Source of the DNA: Batkoa obscura
Taxonomy: Eukaryota; Entomophthoromycota; Entomophthoromycetes; Entomophthorales; Batkoaceae
Reading direction: 5' to 3'
NCBI GenBank assembly: GCA_030770535.1
Contig: JASVEC010000046.1
Span: 226,403 to 290,402, forward strand
DNA length: 64,000 nt
Each line of letters opens with the position of its first letter. Position 1 is the first letter of the stretch. Positions 46,430 to 57,814 of the stretch are shown here, piece after piece. The position numbers and the translations under genes were made by a program. Below the pieces are notes generated by a model, which saw nothing but the letters and a program-made list of their open reading frames with translations, did not search any database and was not told the DNA's origin.

Positions 46430-47952
46430 TTAAGCATGATCAGATAATTTAAAAAGTTGAATGTCCAAATCTTTTGGATATACGAAACCAGCTGTAGTAA
46501 GAATAGGAGTTTCCCATTCTTTTGATTTTGGACCTAATTTAAGTTCATACTTTTGTAATAATAAGGAAAGTACAACTCTTTGTTCAATTAATGAGAAGTT
46601 GATACCGATACCTAAACAATGTTAATATTTGTATATAATTAAACAATAATATCATTACATAATCTGGAACCACCACCAAATGGCATCCATGAGTTAGATT
46701 GTTCACCATAAGGATCTAAGAAACGATCAGGATCGAATTTCTCTGGATTTGGGAAGTATTTTGCATTATGATGCATTCCCCAAATATAGCAACTTAGGTG
46801 AGTCCCTCCTTTGATCAATAAATTATTAGGTAATATCTCATCACTATCACAATAACGCATCAACATACCAACAGTAGAAATGGACCTCATAGTTTCCTTG
46901 ATAAAGCAATTCATATAGTTAAGTTCTTTTTGTTGCTCATGAGATGGTACAACATTTCCATTATCACCTAGAACACTGATGATTTCTTTACGAAGTTTCT
47001 GTTGAATTTCTGGATATTTTGCTAAAAAGTAAACAGCTGAAGTAAGAGTATTTGCTGTAGTATCATGACCCGCTAGAAAGAAGGTAGCTAAGTTATTTAC
47101 AACTTCTTCAGTAGTTAAACTTTCTTCAGTAGATTCCATCATATTTTTAAGCATTAAAGTAACAATATCGTCTTTAGCATCTCCACTTTCAATCTCCTTT
47201 TTACGAAGTGTGATGATTTCAGTTAAAAATATACGAAACTCTTCATTTTTGCGATGATAATATTGACGCGATGGAACAATAGTTTCTAATATAGGAAGAA
47301 TAAAATAGATGGGATTAAACATTCCTTTCATTAATTCATTGTATGTATGCATCATTTTACTTCCACTACCATTTTTAACAGCTTCAAAATTGAAACTAAA
47401 CAATCCTTTTCCTAAAACATCTAGAGTAAGACGTTGAAAAAGATCATGTAAAACAATTGACTTAGTACCATTTTCTTCGAGTACTTCAACAAGCTCATTA
47501 GCACATTTACCAAATATTTCTACTGGCCAAGTTTTCTTAAATGCTGGATTGATAATACGACGATGACGCTTCCACTCTTCATTATCATTTGTGACTATAT
47601 TTGATTTTCCAAAAAACTTTCCACCTAACTGATTTTCTGTAAAAACGTCCTCTTTTTTCTTTAAAAATACATCTGTACGACTATAGATATATTTGATACT
47701 TGGAGCATCTGCTATAAGCATTTCCCAACTTCCTCTCTGCCAAATCATCCCATACTCTTTTTCTTTAATTACTGGTTCAATTAGTTTCTTATGACGAACA
47801 TCAAATGGCTCCCCTTTAATAAAAGATAGAATAAATTCAATAAAAGAGATCTGGGGGACATTCTTTAAGTGCTCAGGAACTTCAAATAACTTATAAGCCT
47901 TATAAGCTACAAACGAAACTAATAAGACAAATCCTAAAGTTAAATATAACAT
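46430..47952 (-). CDS. cytochrome P450, CYP4-like (cluster copy 2)
   Basis: Two exons on the minus strand, 47952-46659 and 46611-46430, giving 491 residues and the same exon sizes as cluster copy 1. Anchor, AGHDTT, KETMR and FGGGSRLCIG are conserved, again with the heme cysteine codon split by the intron. A Met at 48006 would add 18 residues, but it lies 3 bp from the conserved TATA box and copy 1 has no counterpart, so 47952 is preferred. Long tracts are identical to copy 1. Differences cluster in patches such as YIYSRTDVFLKKKEDVF, FFGKSNI and ISTVGMLMRYCDSDE, near places where substrate-recognition sites usually fall (inference). Confidence 0.93.
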
Positions 47953-48008
47953 TGATAAAAAAATTAAATTGTGAAAAAATATAGTAATAATAAATGTAAC
48001 AGTCACAG

Positions 48009-48016
48009 CTTTTATA
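48009..48016 (-). promoter_or_regulatory. TATA box of P450 cluster copy 2
   Basis: TATAAAAG on the minus strand, about 57 bp upstream of the start at 47952. Confidence 0.7.
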
Positions 48017-48807
48017 GTAGCTTTAAACTGTGATTTAAATCTAATCAGCTTTCTACTAAATTAACTGAAACAATTAAGCTTAAGCTAAATTTGGGAATAA
48101 AAGGGTAATTTTTAGCTGTCTAAACTTAATCCAAAGTCAACATTAGATTTTAACCGTTATTACTATAAAAATACTTTTAGTTTGAAGCTTTTAATAAATT
48201 AAACAAAATACTAGGAAAGTTTAAGTCTACGATTTTACAAATAGAGTAAAAAGCTTGAAATTTTAATTATAACAATTAAAAGTATATTATCTCTTTTACA
48301 TAGCTATTAGCTATATATATAGTCATAACTACAATGTAAATCTTATAGCTTGAGTTTTTTATAAATATCGTTTATTAGTTTTTTTATAAAGTTAATACCA
48401 CTATTATCATTCAAAGTCAAGATGAAGCTCATACCATCAATATATATTAAAATTGAATTGATTACATAATAATATTCTATAAATAACAAATATGCCAATA
48501 ACCTTACTGCTTTAATATGGTTTAGATTAAAGGGAAGTGCTTATTTAATTATTGATGTAGCATGTAGTATATTAATAATACCAAGAATGATACTTTAAAG
48601 CCGACAAAATTCTGATTGTTGACAACTGATAAATCGATTAAAAGTCGGAAATGGTGCCGAATTTTGTGTAATTTTAGTTTTATTATGAAATAACTGCGCA
48701 CCTAATAAAGTAGACCATAAAAATATTTTATTTTTTTAGAATTATAAAGTTTATTTAATATCAAGAACATATAACCTATATTGTAGTCTTTATTTATAAA
48801 CTTAGCT
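48017..48807. other. P450 upstream region, duplicated segment
   Basis: No gene. Homologous to 44190-45750 and 51060-51850, but without the MITEs present in the former, so it supplies their empty sites. Confidence 0.7.
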
Positions 48808-48912
48808 ATATGAGGATGTATTTTGTGTTTAAGAATTTTACTAACAAATTCTCCACTCAGATAGCGCTTAAAAAGCGGAAAAATAATGAAACCAAAAAAA
48901 ACAGCCCCATAT
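48808..48912 (+). repeat. MITE copy, ATAT duplication
   Basis: ATAT on both sides of GAGGATG to CAGCCCC. The paralogous segment near 45745 has the empty site (ATAC there). Confidence 0.88.
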
Positions 48913-49519
48913 ATTGTATTGAAACTGATGTCATTTGAATTAAATATGTATATATGCTTTATATACACATTATTTTATTTAAATGTAGAGTGATAATAAT
49001 GGTCATGCTTAAATTTTTATTATTGTTCAAATCATAAAAAATGTTTCTTAATTAGAAAAATCTATTTTTATATTTGCTGATCCTAGATAAGATGGTTAAA
49101 ATAAATAACTGGATTTTACAAAAAATAGTAATCATTTTGTTAAAGTAATAATATTTGAAAAGCATTGACTATACATGTTATTTACTTGATATACTTGATG
49201 AGTTAGGCTTATTAAAAAGTCTTATCAAAAATATGATATGTTCATTAAATATGATAAGTTAGAGATATTTTTTAACAAGCGTGCTTTAAAGGCGTTACTT
49301 TTAAAAATAATTAAAGCTATTAATTTTTTAAATACATTTGATATGATTTAAATAAAATAAGATTAGTGATTTAAAGCTTTGGTTTTGTTATATTATTTTA
49401 TATATTGCTTTTTATATTTAATATGATCTGACTAATTATCAATAAATAAAATAAATAAGATATTATAATACTTGACTAAAAGCGTATATAAAATTTGTTA
49501 TTTTATAATTAAGCCAGTG
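48913..49519. other. intergenic, no gene seen
   Basis: AT-rich tail of the duplicated segment, with weak similarity to 45.8-46.2 kb. Confidence 0.5.
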
Positions 49520-49990
49520 AAAGATCAAACCAAAGTTTAATTAACCCACCGCATCTACTCTTTGGCCATTGATTTTGGCTAAATTTTAACTCCATATCCT
49601 TTTCAATACCCTTTACCACACACTAACACCAAACCTAGGTGACAACCTAGTGCAATTCAGCACTTACTCATTGTTATATGAGCCCTCATCATTTCAACCG
49701 GTATATGAGCCATCCAATCCAACTCTACCTCTCTTGCTTTTTTCACACTCGCTAGTTTACCTCCATTTCCTTTTATACTCCTAACTCGACTAAACGTTTA
49801 CCTAGAAGAATGTTTCTGGATTGCCTGGGGGATTCCTAAATTCAAGCTTACCTAAAGTTTACCTAGAAAGGTTACTGTGTTTAACTAAGTTATATAGTTT
49901 ACTTATGGTCACCCTAGTTCAATATAGCTAAGATCTCTTCTAACTGTTTTATCCTTGATCAATATGAAAGACTCGGAGGAAACCCTTCAA
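49520..49990. other. GC-richer island of unknown origin
   Basis: Visibly richer in C and G than both flanks, ending abruptly near 49990. The motif TTTACCTAGAA recurs at about 49798 and 49860. No open frame, terminal repeat or known family is apparent. It interrupts the duplicated P450 segment, which fits an inserted element. Confidence 0.4.
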
Positions 49991-50173
49991 ATTAAAAAGA
50001 GAATCAAATTAACCAATGTTACTAATATTTTATATACTAAATATTTCATTTATATACATGTTGATAAAATAAGGTTAAAATGAGTAATGTTGTACTTCCT
50101 TAACATGAAACAACAAATATCGATAGATAGTTATTAAAAATTCGATATTTATTTATTTATTTATTTATTTATT

Positions 50174-51006
50174 TTAAGTATAATCAGATAATTTAAAAAG
50201 TTGAATGTCCAAATCTTTTGGGTAAATTAAACCAGCTGTATTAAGAATAGGAGTTTCCCATTCTTTTGATTTTGGACCTAATTTAAGTTCATACTTTTGT
50301 AATAATAAGGAAAGTACAACTCTTTGTTCAATTAATGAGAAGTTGATACCGATACCTAAACAATGTTAATATTTGTATATAATTAAACAATAATATCATT
50401 ACATAATCTGGAACCACCACCAAATGGCATCCATGAGTTAGATTGTTCACCATAAGGATCTAAGAAACGATCAGGATCGAATTTCTCTGGATTTGGGAAG
50501 TATTTTGCATTATGATGCATTCCCCAAATATAGCAACTTAGGAAAGTTCTCTCCTTAACTAATAAACCATTGGGTAATGTCTCGTCTCGACAACAATAGC
50601 GTCTTAACATACCAACAGTAGTTACTGATCTCATAGTTTCCTTGATAAAGCAATTCATATAGTTAAGTTCTTTTTGTTGCTCATGAGATGGTACAACATT
50701 TCCATTATCACCTAGAACACTGATGATTTCTTTACGAAGTTTCTGTTGAATCTCTGGATATTTTGCTAAAAAGTAAACAGCTGAAGTAAGAGTATTTGCT
50801 GTAGTATCATGACCCGCTAGAAAGAAGGTAGCTAAGTTATTTACAACTTCTTCAGTAGTTAAACTTTCTTCAGTAGATTCCATCATATTTTTAAGCATTA
50901 AAGTAACAATATCGTCTTTAGCATCTCCACTTTCAATCTCCTTTTTACGAAGTGTGATGATTTCAGTTAAAAATATACGAAACTCTTCATTTGTACAATG
51001 ATACTA
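50174..51006 (-). pseudogene. truncated P450 (cluster copy 3)
   Basis: The 3' exon (50355-50174) and the 3' part of exon 1 (about 51000-50403) match cluster copies 1 and 2, including AGHDTT, KETMR and the split heme cysteine codon. Similarity stops near 51005 within the codons for FRIFLTEI, and sequence homologous to the upstream region of the other copies follows almost at once. The first ~700 coding bases are thus deleted. Its upstream TATA box is altered to TTTAAAG. Across the remaining exon it equals copy 1 in the block around RRYCCRDE but equals copy 2 at 50905-50925, so it is a mosaic. Confidence 0.88.
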
Positions 51007-51951
51007 TTGATAAAAACTTAAATAATTTCAAAGGAATATGATAATGGCAAATGTAGTAGTCACAGCTTTAAATTGTAGTCTTTAGCTTTAATCAGTTTCG
51101 TATTAGATTAACAAAACAGTTAAGCTTAGAATAGATTAAGAATAAAGAGATAATTTACCTGTCTAAATTTAGTGAAGTTTTGTTAAAGATTTTAAATGCC
51201 ATTATAAAATTACTTTTGCTTTGAAACTTTTGAAAGCAATTTGGTAAATTACAACATATTTTTACTAAATTCATGAATTCTATGTAGAGCTTTGTTATTG
51301 ACTGTCTTACCTAATCTATTTCATTATGTCAATTTCATAATAGAATTAACGAAAACATTTGAAGATAAGCATCAAATTTTAAATTAGTAAATTTTGTTTA
51401 AAATTAAACTAAATTTTGAAAATATTGTCTGTCAGATTCATTCTGGAATTGGCATAAATAGAATAGATCAGGTGAAATAGTCAATGATAAAACAAAGAAT
51501 TAATTTGCTATGATTTAACTAAATTCTATAAATTAACCAGAATAAAGAAACTTTAAATCTATGATTATATATAAAATATAAAGTTTGAAAATTTAATTGT
51601 AACAACTAAAAGAACATTATCTCTCTTATACATTGTCAGCTATGGATATTATCATATTCATAATATATATACTATAAATTACATTTTTTACATAATATCG
51701 TTTATTGCTTTTTTATAAAGTTGATATCAATATTGTCATTTAAAGTCAAACTGAAGCTCACATTATTAAAATGTATTAAAATTCAACTAATTATATAATG
51801 GTATTCTATAAATAACAAATATCAATAAGTATTATTTTAATAAGCTTTGTATTAAATGAAATATTTTATTTATTAAAGTCCAAGCTAATAAGATTTGATT
51901 TTTAATAGCTAATAGTAACTAAAATCAGGAAAATGTTATCAAACCTTGAGT
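51007..51951. other. upstream region of the truncated P450
   Basis: No gene. Shares the CACAGCTTT...TTAAGCTTA arrangement and further blocks with the upstream regions of cluster copies 1 and 2, more diverged than they are from each other. Confidence 0.6.
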
Positions 51952-52054
51952 ATATTGTGATGTTTTTTTTTCATTATTTTTTCTATTTTCTAAGCATTAT
52001 TTGAGTGGAAAAGTTATTAACAAAACTCTTAAACACAAAAATACATCCCTATAT
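51952..52054 (-). repeat. MITE copy, ATAT duplication
   Basis: Left end eroded to TGTGATG; right end CATCCCT then ATAT. Confidence 0.8.
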
Positions 52055-52469
52055 AGTATCTATCACTAGCATAGAATATATACTATATATAATACACTTC
52101 AATATTGGTCATTATTTATTATAATATCTGTTTTGTTAAAATAATAATATACAATGCTATTAAAATCTAACTTTTCAAAACGAATATAGTTAAAAGATTA
52201 TAAAAATATTATAATTATAATAGAATAATAAAAACTAATTGTAAATTTTGTTAAGAAACTACCAATTATCAAATCTATTGTAACTTGAATTTTTCAAATT
52301 AAATGATTAAATTGTAAATAAAATGTTAACTATTAGCTTAATCTGAGTTGAAATTAGTAATAAAATGACAAAATGTATAACTCATTAATTTATAATAAAC
52401 TAGTTCTGTTATTATTTATTGCTGCTTTCAAAAATAAAGCTATAAAAGCTCCAAGATATTAACCAAAAA
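52055..52469. other. intergenic, no gene seen
   Basis: AT-rich sequence between a MITE and the tRNA gene. Confidence 0.45.
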
Positions 52470-52540
52470 GGACCCACCGAGAATCGAACTCGGATTACAA
52501 GGATCAAAACCTTGGGTGCTAACCATTACACCATGGATCC
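52470..52540 (-). tRNA. tRNA-Gln, anticodon TTG
   Basis: 71 nt, minus strand. Acceptor stem GGATCCA/TGGGTCC, D arm with GGTTAG, anticodon stem CAAGG/CCTTG enclosing TTTTGAT (anticodon TTG, reading CAA), and T loop GTTCGATTC. CCA is not encoded, as expected in eukaryotes. An identical gene lies in opposite orientation at 58751. Confidence 0.95.
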
Positions 52541-52603
52541 CACTATCGATTATTTGCTCATTTAGTAACAATATATTTTTTTTTAAAACTATTCATTTCA
52601 TAG

Positions 52604-52709
52604 ATATGGGGGTGTTTTTTTGGCTTCATTGTTCTTTCCATCTTTTAAGCATTATTTGAGTGGAAAAATTGTTAGTGAAATTCTTAAACACAAAAACATA
52701 TTCTCATAA
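52604..52709 (-). repeat. MITE copy near the tRNA gene
   Basis: Starts ATATGGGGGTG; the right end is ATTCTC then ATAA. It lies 64 bp upstream of the tRNA-Gln gene. Confidence 0.85.
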
Positions 52710-54371
52710 ACTATTGATTCATTTTAAATCTAATTTATGTATCACTAAGTTTTTTAATATCCGTTTACTTTAGTTTAGGATGTTACTGATAACAGAAGGA
52801 TAGAGCTTATCTTTAATGTCAGATAAGATACTAGTACTATTTTAAATGTAAAATAGGGATGACTTTAGTCATTGATTGGAATTTTTAAACGATTGCTTTA
52901 AGCTAAATATTATAATAGAAAAAGGGGGATTTAAAATACAAGTTGTTCAAATTGACTTAGATTTCTGTTCAAAATATTTATAATTTATAAAATATGCTTT
53001 AAATTTTGTTTGTTTTGTTGTTTTTGAAATAGCTGTGGCAGGTTGAAAACATTGTGTATTTTCTATTGTATTGATAATTACTTTTAAATTTTTTATAAAA
53101 CAATTGAATAATATAAATGATACTAAGAGTAATAGTTTAGCATAATTAAAATTTTATCATGGTTTTTTTCAATAACAGAATTCATATTCATCGCGTTCAA
53201 TTGGCAAATAGAATATTGTAATTATATAAAATATCTTGTAATAATGAAACCAAATTCGACTAAACTAGTACAATCACTATTGCTATCTTGATTTTTTATT
53301 TTATTAAAGTAATTAATTTAATTAATTTAACAACAAGTTTAATAGCTATAAATGTTTCCCATTAGGATAACATATTTAATATACATTTTGATTTAAGTAT
53401 TATTAATTGTTATAATAGATTTTATAATTAGTTATTGACTATAAATAATAACACTAATAACGTCATGATCAAGAACTATAAATTAGAAAAAATATATATA
53501 AGTTTAGATAACCTAAAACTTGAAACAAGAGCCAAGAAATTCACAACTATTTAACTTTATTCTATAAGATTTTTTAACTTAATATGTTTTCAGATGGTAA
53601 AATAAAATTCAAGTTAACATAAATTTATTAATTTTTACAATTTTAAATTGAGCAATTAGAAAATAAAAACGTGACTATTTTTTATAACCAATAAAATTTT
53701 AGATAACATATTGGTTTAGGGTATAGAAATAATTTGAGTGATAATAATAATAATAATAATAATAATAATATATCCTTTCAAAAACAGATTCAGTCATAAC
53801 TATTGTTTGAGAAGCCTGGATAAAGTCAAATGTAGAAGCTTCCAGCTAATGTAAATTAACACTCGTATTTAATGATTTTTATAAATTTAATAATTAAATA
53901 GGTAAGGCTAATTTTCTAACTTGACAATTGAACAAAGTTACTACCCCATTTGCGTGGTTAACAATGGAGTGTAATAACCAAAAAAAAGAGAAATTAATTA
54001 ATCAAATGGAAACTCATTTTCAATATGGAGTACACTAAAGAGTTTGTTTATTTTTATTTAGCACCTATTAGATAGAAGTTAACTCCATATTAACTTGTTC
54101 ATTGAATGTATTACTAAGTTTATGTAAATTTATTTGAATCTTACCTAAGGGGAAGTTGTGGAGGGAGATTTGTAAAAATTCATGTCAATCTTATAAAAGG
54201 GAATTTATTAATAAAATCATCAGTTAAAGTTGGGGTCTAAGTTCTAATTTTTTTTATAAAAGATGATTGATTTTTAAACTTCCGCTATTAAAATTTGAGA
54301 CTATAAATATTCAATTTTATCCATTATTAAACTTAATCTTTTTTATCACTATTTAGTTTCTTTTGAAAATC
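52710..54371. other. long AT-rich intergenic region
   Basis: No gene or recognisable element. It contains a (TAA)n microsatellite at 53739-53771. The last ~400 bp presumably holds the arrestin-like gene's promoter. Confidence 0.5.
53739..53771. repeat. (TAA)n microsatellite
   Basis: About ten uninterrupted ATA/TAA units. Confidence 0.85.
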
Positions 54372-55097
54372 ATGGTTTATACAGCTAATTTACCTACTAC
54401 TTATGATACTTTTAAAGAAAGAGAGAAGGCTTCTTTTAGCCATAACTCGAAACCTATAACAGCTAGTTTAATTATACCTGATACATTAGTATTATCGATT
54501 GATGAAACATTATGTCCAACAATATATCGAAAATTTTCTGGTAAAGTAAAGATAGTAAATCCCAACTTAATAAAATTAAAGAAAGTAGAGGTATTTTTAC
54601 TAGGAGAAAGTAATTTTTTATACAAAGAATCGGACAAAAAAAGAATTTATTTAAAGAGAAGCTCCCATCAACATTTATTTTTAAATCAAGAATTAACCCT
54701 CAATGCTACTGCCTGCAGTAAACCAAAACTTAGTTTAGATTTTTCATTTGATATTAATATGGATTTACCAGATTCATTTCATCAGAAAACAAGCTCTAAT
54801 CAATATAAAATCATAGCTAACTTAACTTTTGAAGGTACTATTAAAGATTCAATAACTCAATTAACAGTGGAACAACCCTTTTCTGTTCAACATAAACTTA
54901 TTATGTCCAATCAACAATTCCGTAAGTCCATTTGTGATACGAATGCTACTTCCTCTATTAATGAAAAAGAAATAGATAAAAAAAGAATGAGTAAAAGATT
55001 AAGTTCCATACTTGTTAAATTAAATAATAAGGAATCTTGCTTTTCAAAATGGAATTGTTTTCGCACTAAAGCTTCACCTTATGATGGTCAGATTTAA
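54372..55097 (+). CDS. arrestin-like (arrestin N-domain) protein
   Basis: A single open frame of 241 residues starting at the first ATG (MVYTANLPTTYDTF). The middle resembles an arrestin N-domain beta-sandwich: SLIIPDTLVLSIDE, then YRKFSGKVKIVNPNLIKLKK and VEVFLLGES, followed by QELTLNAT and a strand of the FSFDINMDLPDSF type. Such fungal proteins (ART family and relatives) link membrane cargo to ubiquitin ligases. This one is short, with no visible C-domain and no PPxY motif for Rsp5 binding, and ends in a Lys/Ser-rich tail with SKWNCFRT. A downstream exon cannot be excluded, but I see no in-frame continuation. Assignment is by pattern, not a strong match. Confidence 0.6.
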   Translation: MVYTANLPTTYDTFKEREKASFSHNSKPITASLIIPDTLVLSIDETLCPTIYRKFSGKVKIVNPNLIKLKKVEVFLLGESNFLYKESDKKRIYLKRSSHQHLFLNQELTLNATACSKPKLSLDFSFDINMDLPDSFHQKTSSNQYKIIANLTFEGTIKDSITQLTVEQPFSVQHKLIMSNQQFRKSICDTNATSSINEKEIDKKRMSKRLSSILVKLNNKESCFSKWNCFRTKASPYDGQI

Positions 55098-55401
55098 TAT
55101 TCACTCGTATTATATTTATGTTTTTTCCTCTCTTCTCCTTCTTCAATATACTTACATTGTTATACATTAATAAAATTAATTATTATTAATATTGATGTTT
55201 ATAAAACATATTCTTGAATATTTATTATGTTGATGAGTCATCTGTATACTTTATTCAATTGGTTTAAGCGCAGTCACATTTGATCATTTTTTATTACATC
55301 TACAATTGAATAAAGTCCGAAAATTTATAATTTTTAAACTGAAATTAAGGATATTTAAAGTTAAGGATCTAGAAGCATCTAAAATCAAACTCTAAAAATA
55401 A
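55098..55401. other. intergenic, no gene seen
   Basis: 3' flank of the arrestin-like gene, AT-rich. Confidence 0.5.
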
Positions 55402-55827
55402 TAAATGGGTGATTTTTGAATCAGTTCCATTTTTTATTAAAAACCAAAACTACCTGCAACACAGTTAAATTGTTTTACCGTAGTTTATATTCTAAGTTAG
55501 CAGAATTTCTACTAAATTTGATAGAAACTTCTTAATTAGCAAGGCTTTTTACTAATATAAGCCATACATCAATATCAATCAAAGCTGTAGTATATGAATA
55601 AATATATCTTCTTATAAAACTTCATTGAGAGATATTTATTATTGACTGCTTTATAGCCAACATTGCAGATTTTCTATCAAATAAATAAACTATTTTAATG
55701 TTATAATTACATTATCAATATACTACTAAATCAATAAATAGCTGCATGGAAGGCAGTGGTTAGCCCTAAAATTATAATTAACCATCCCTATGTAATATAA
55801 GCAATATAATAATAGTTTTAGTTTTTA

Positions 55828-55935
55828 TTTAGGGGTGTATTTTTTTGTTTAAGAATTTTATCAACAATCTTCCCCCTCAAATAGTACTTAAAAAAATGAG
55901 AAAACTAATGAAACCAAAGTAAACATCCCCGTTTA
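55828..55935 (+). repeat. MITE copy inside transposon C
   Basis: GGGGTGTATTTTTTTG to ACATCCCC; flanks TTTA and GTTTA approximate a short duplication. Confidence 0.8.
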
Positions 55936-55960
55936 TCATTATCATTATCATTATCATTAC
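55934..55960. repeat. (ATCATT)n microsatellite
   Basis: Four units directly after a MITE, absent from the matching position in copies A and B. Confidence 0.75.
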
Positions 55961-55979
55961 AACTACTTGCTTTTCGATT

Positions 55980-56080
55980 ATTTGTGGATGTATTTTTGTG
56001 TTCAAGAATATTACTAACTTTTTCCATTAACTAGTGCTTAAAAGATAGAAAAAGTGATGAAGCTAAAAACACCTTTATTT
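55980..56080 (+). repeat. MITE copy inside transposon C, ATTT duplication
   Basis: ATTT at 55980-55983 and 56077-56080. Copy B shows the uninterrupted CTATTTATTAACTTAG. Confidence 0.8.
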
Positions 56081-56610
56081 ATTAACTTAGCTATTAATAA
56101 CTTAAATAATATTAATATTTAATCATCGATTTCTGTCATTTAATAAACTATTTACTTAATTAGTAAACATTGAAATTTTTAGATTTTCTGTTATATTTTA
56201 TAGAATAAGCTGGTGTTGATCTTTTGATTTTATAATTTTAATTAAAATTATGTCACTCTTTATTTATCTATCAGATACTGGATAACAATATAGCTTATTG
56301 CTATGTTTAATAAAATATACATACTTTTTAATACCTCATATTTCTATTGTTTTTTTATGTGTTTTTTTCTTTTATACTTTTTAAAAATCATATTTGTTTT
56401 CTTATTATCGATAATTAAGTTATTAATTTTATTACGTTTACAGATAAAAATTTTGAGTTTTAAAATTAATCAATTAATTAATATTTTTTATTTTACTTAG
56501 TGCTTCAAAACTACTTTTTTATTGTAAAACTTTTTTGAAATACTTATTAATTGTATTTCTTCTATAATACTTAACAGAAAAATCAAAACTAAAACTAAAA
56601 CTAAAACTAC

Positions 56611-56668
56611 TATTTGGAGATGTATTTTTGTGTTTAAGAATTTTACTAACAAATTTTCCGCTTAAATA
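56611..56668 (+). repeat. truncated MITE inside transposon C
   Basis: Left half only, GGAGATGTATTTTTGTG to TTCCGCTTAAATA. Confidence 0.7.
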
Positions 56669-56707
56669 AAGCTTTTTAGATATTAAATTAGTTAAACAAT
56701 TTCTTAC

Positions 56708-56814
56708 ATATGGGAGTGTTTTTTTTGGCTTCATTACTTTTTCCATCTTTTAAGCATCATTTGAGTGGAAAAATTATTAGTAAAATTCTTAAATACAAAA
56801 ATACATCCCCATAC
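56708..56814 (-). repeat. MITE copy inside transposon C
   Basis: Left ATAT, right ATAC. Copy B shows the empty site GCATATGCTGAATCATG. Confidence 0.88.
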
Positions 56815-56921
56815 GGTGAGTTATGATTTAGTATTTCAAATAAATAATTGAAATAAATTTTGCTTATTATTTTATTATTTTTTGAATATAAAATATCAAA
56901 CTTTAATACTAATATAGCTTA

Positions 56922-57384
56922 TGTGAAATCTGGTACTCAGTGATTGGAGTCAAAAGCAGCTATTGCCTGGTTGACTACACTATAAGTCAAAAGGCCTTAG
57001 TTTATGTGACTAAGATAGACTCAGATTATGAAGAATAGCACGTAATAAGTTATGGACTATGTAAGACAAATAGAATAACAATACTACTGTAAAATCTACA
57101 TAAAATACTATTAAGGAAACTTAATGGCTTTATTAAATGTTCGAGATATTAGGGAATAATTCAATTAAAAAGCCTCGAGCTACTATGTTTTAGAATTCCT
57201 TTTATACTCCGACAAGTATAAATATCAAAACGAGAGAACAATATCCTTTGAGACGAAGATACAAATTTTCATAGCAAATCAAACTAAGAGCACGGAATTA
57301 ATTGTCTCTAAAATCGAGAACACAACAGCTTAGGCGATTATTATGCTATAATTAACTATGGGACTGACAAAGCGATATTTCACA
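56922..57384 (+). mobile_element. solo-LTR-like fossil inside transposon C
   Basis: A 463-bp insert that starts TGTGAAAT and ends ATTTCACA, placed between CTTA and CTTG where copies A and B have a single CTTG. TG...CA ends with a short inverted repeat and a 4-bp duplication are the form of a solo LTR from an LTR retrotransposon. No internal region or coding domain is present. A non-autonomous DNA element with 8-bp ends is the alternative. A partial relative lies at 14988-15112. Confidence 0.65.
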
Positions 57385-57711
57385 CTTGTTTATTATAATG
57401 ATTTAAATTTGTTAGATTCAACTTTGCTTTTATTTTTATATTTTATTTAAGGTCTGAAATTATTAGATAACTTTCATCATTTAATTTCTTGATGGTTTTA
57501 TTAAATATTTCTAAGTATTAATATAAAATTTATATAATTTATACTTTTTTTGTTAAATTTTTGTTTTATTTTTTATTACTGTATTTATTTTTAAATAGTT
57601 ATTTTTTGACTACATATTAGGTGTATATATTAAAAAACATAGAAAGAAAAATAGATTTATATAAAGTATTAAAGTTTTTGTTGTATATCTTTTATTTTAC
57701 TTTTATTTAAT

Positions 57712-57814
57712 ATATGAGGATGGTCTTTGATTTCATCACTTTTTCAATTTTTTAAGTGCTATTTGAGTGAAAAGATTGTTAGTAAAATTCTTTTATTTAA
57801 GGATATCACCATAT
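57712..57814 (-). repeat. MITE copy inside transposon C, ATAT duplication
   Basis: ATAT at 57712-57715 and 57811-57814; left end GAGGATG, right end reduced to ATCACC. Confidence 0.8.

Noticed and set aside
47953-48006. 18-residue N-terminal extension of P450 cluster copy 2
   Set aside because: The upstream Met lies almost at the TATA box and the extension is absent from the paralogue.
52740-54300. Search for a gene in the long AT-rich gap
   Set aside because: No open frame, splice-supported coding or element ends could be found on either strand.
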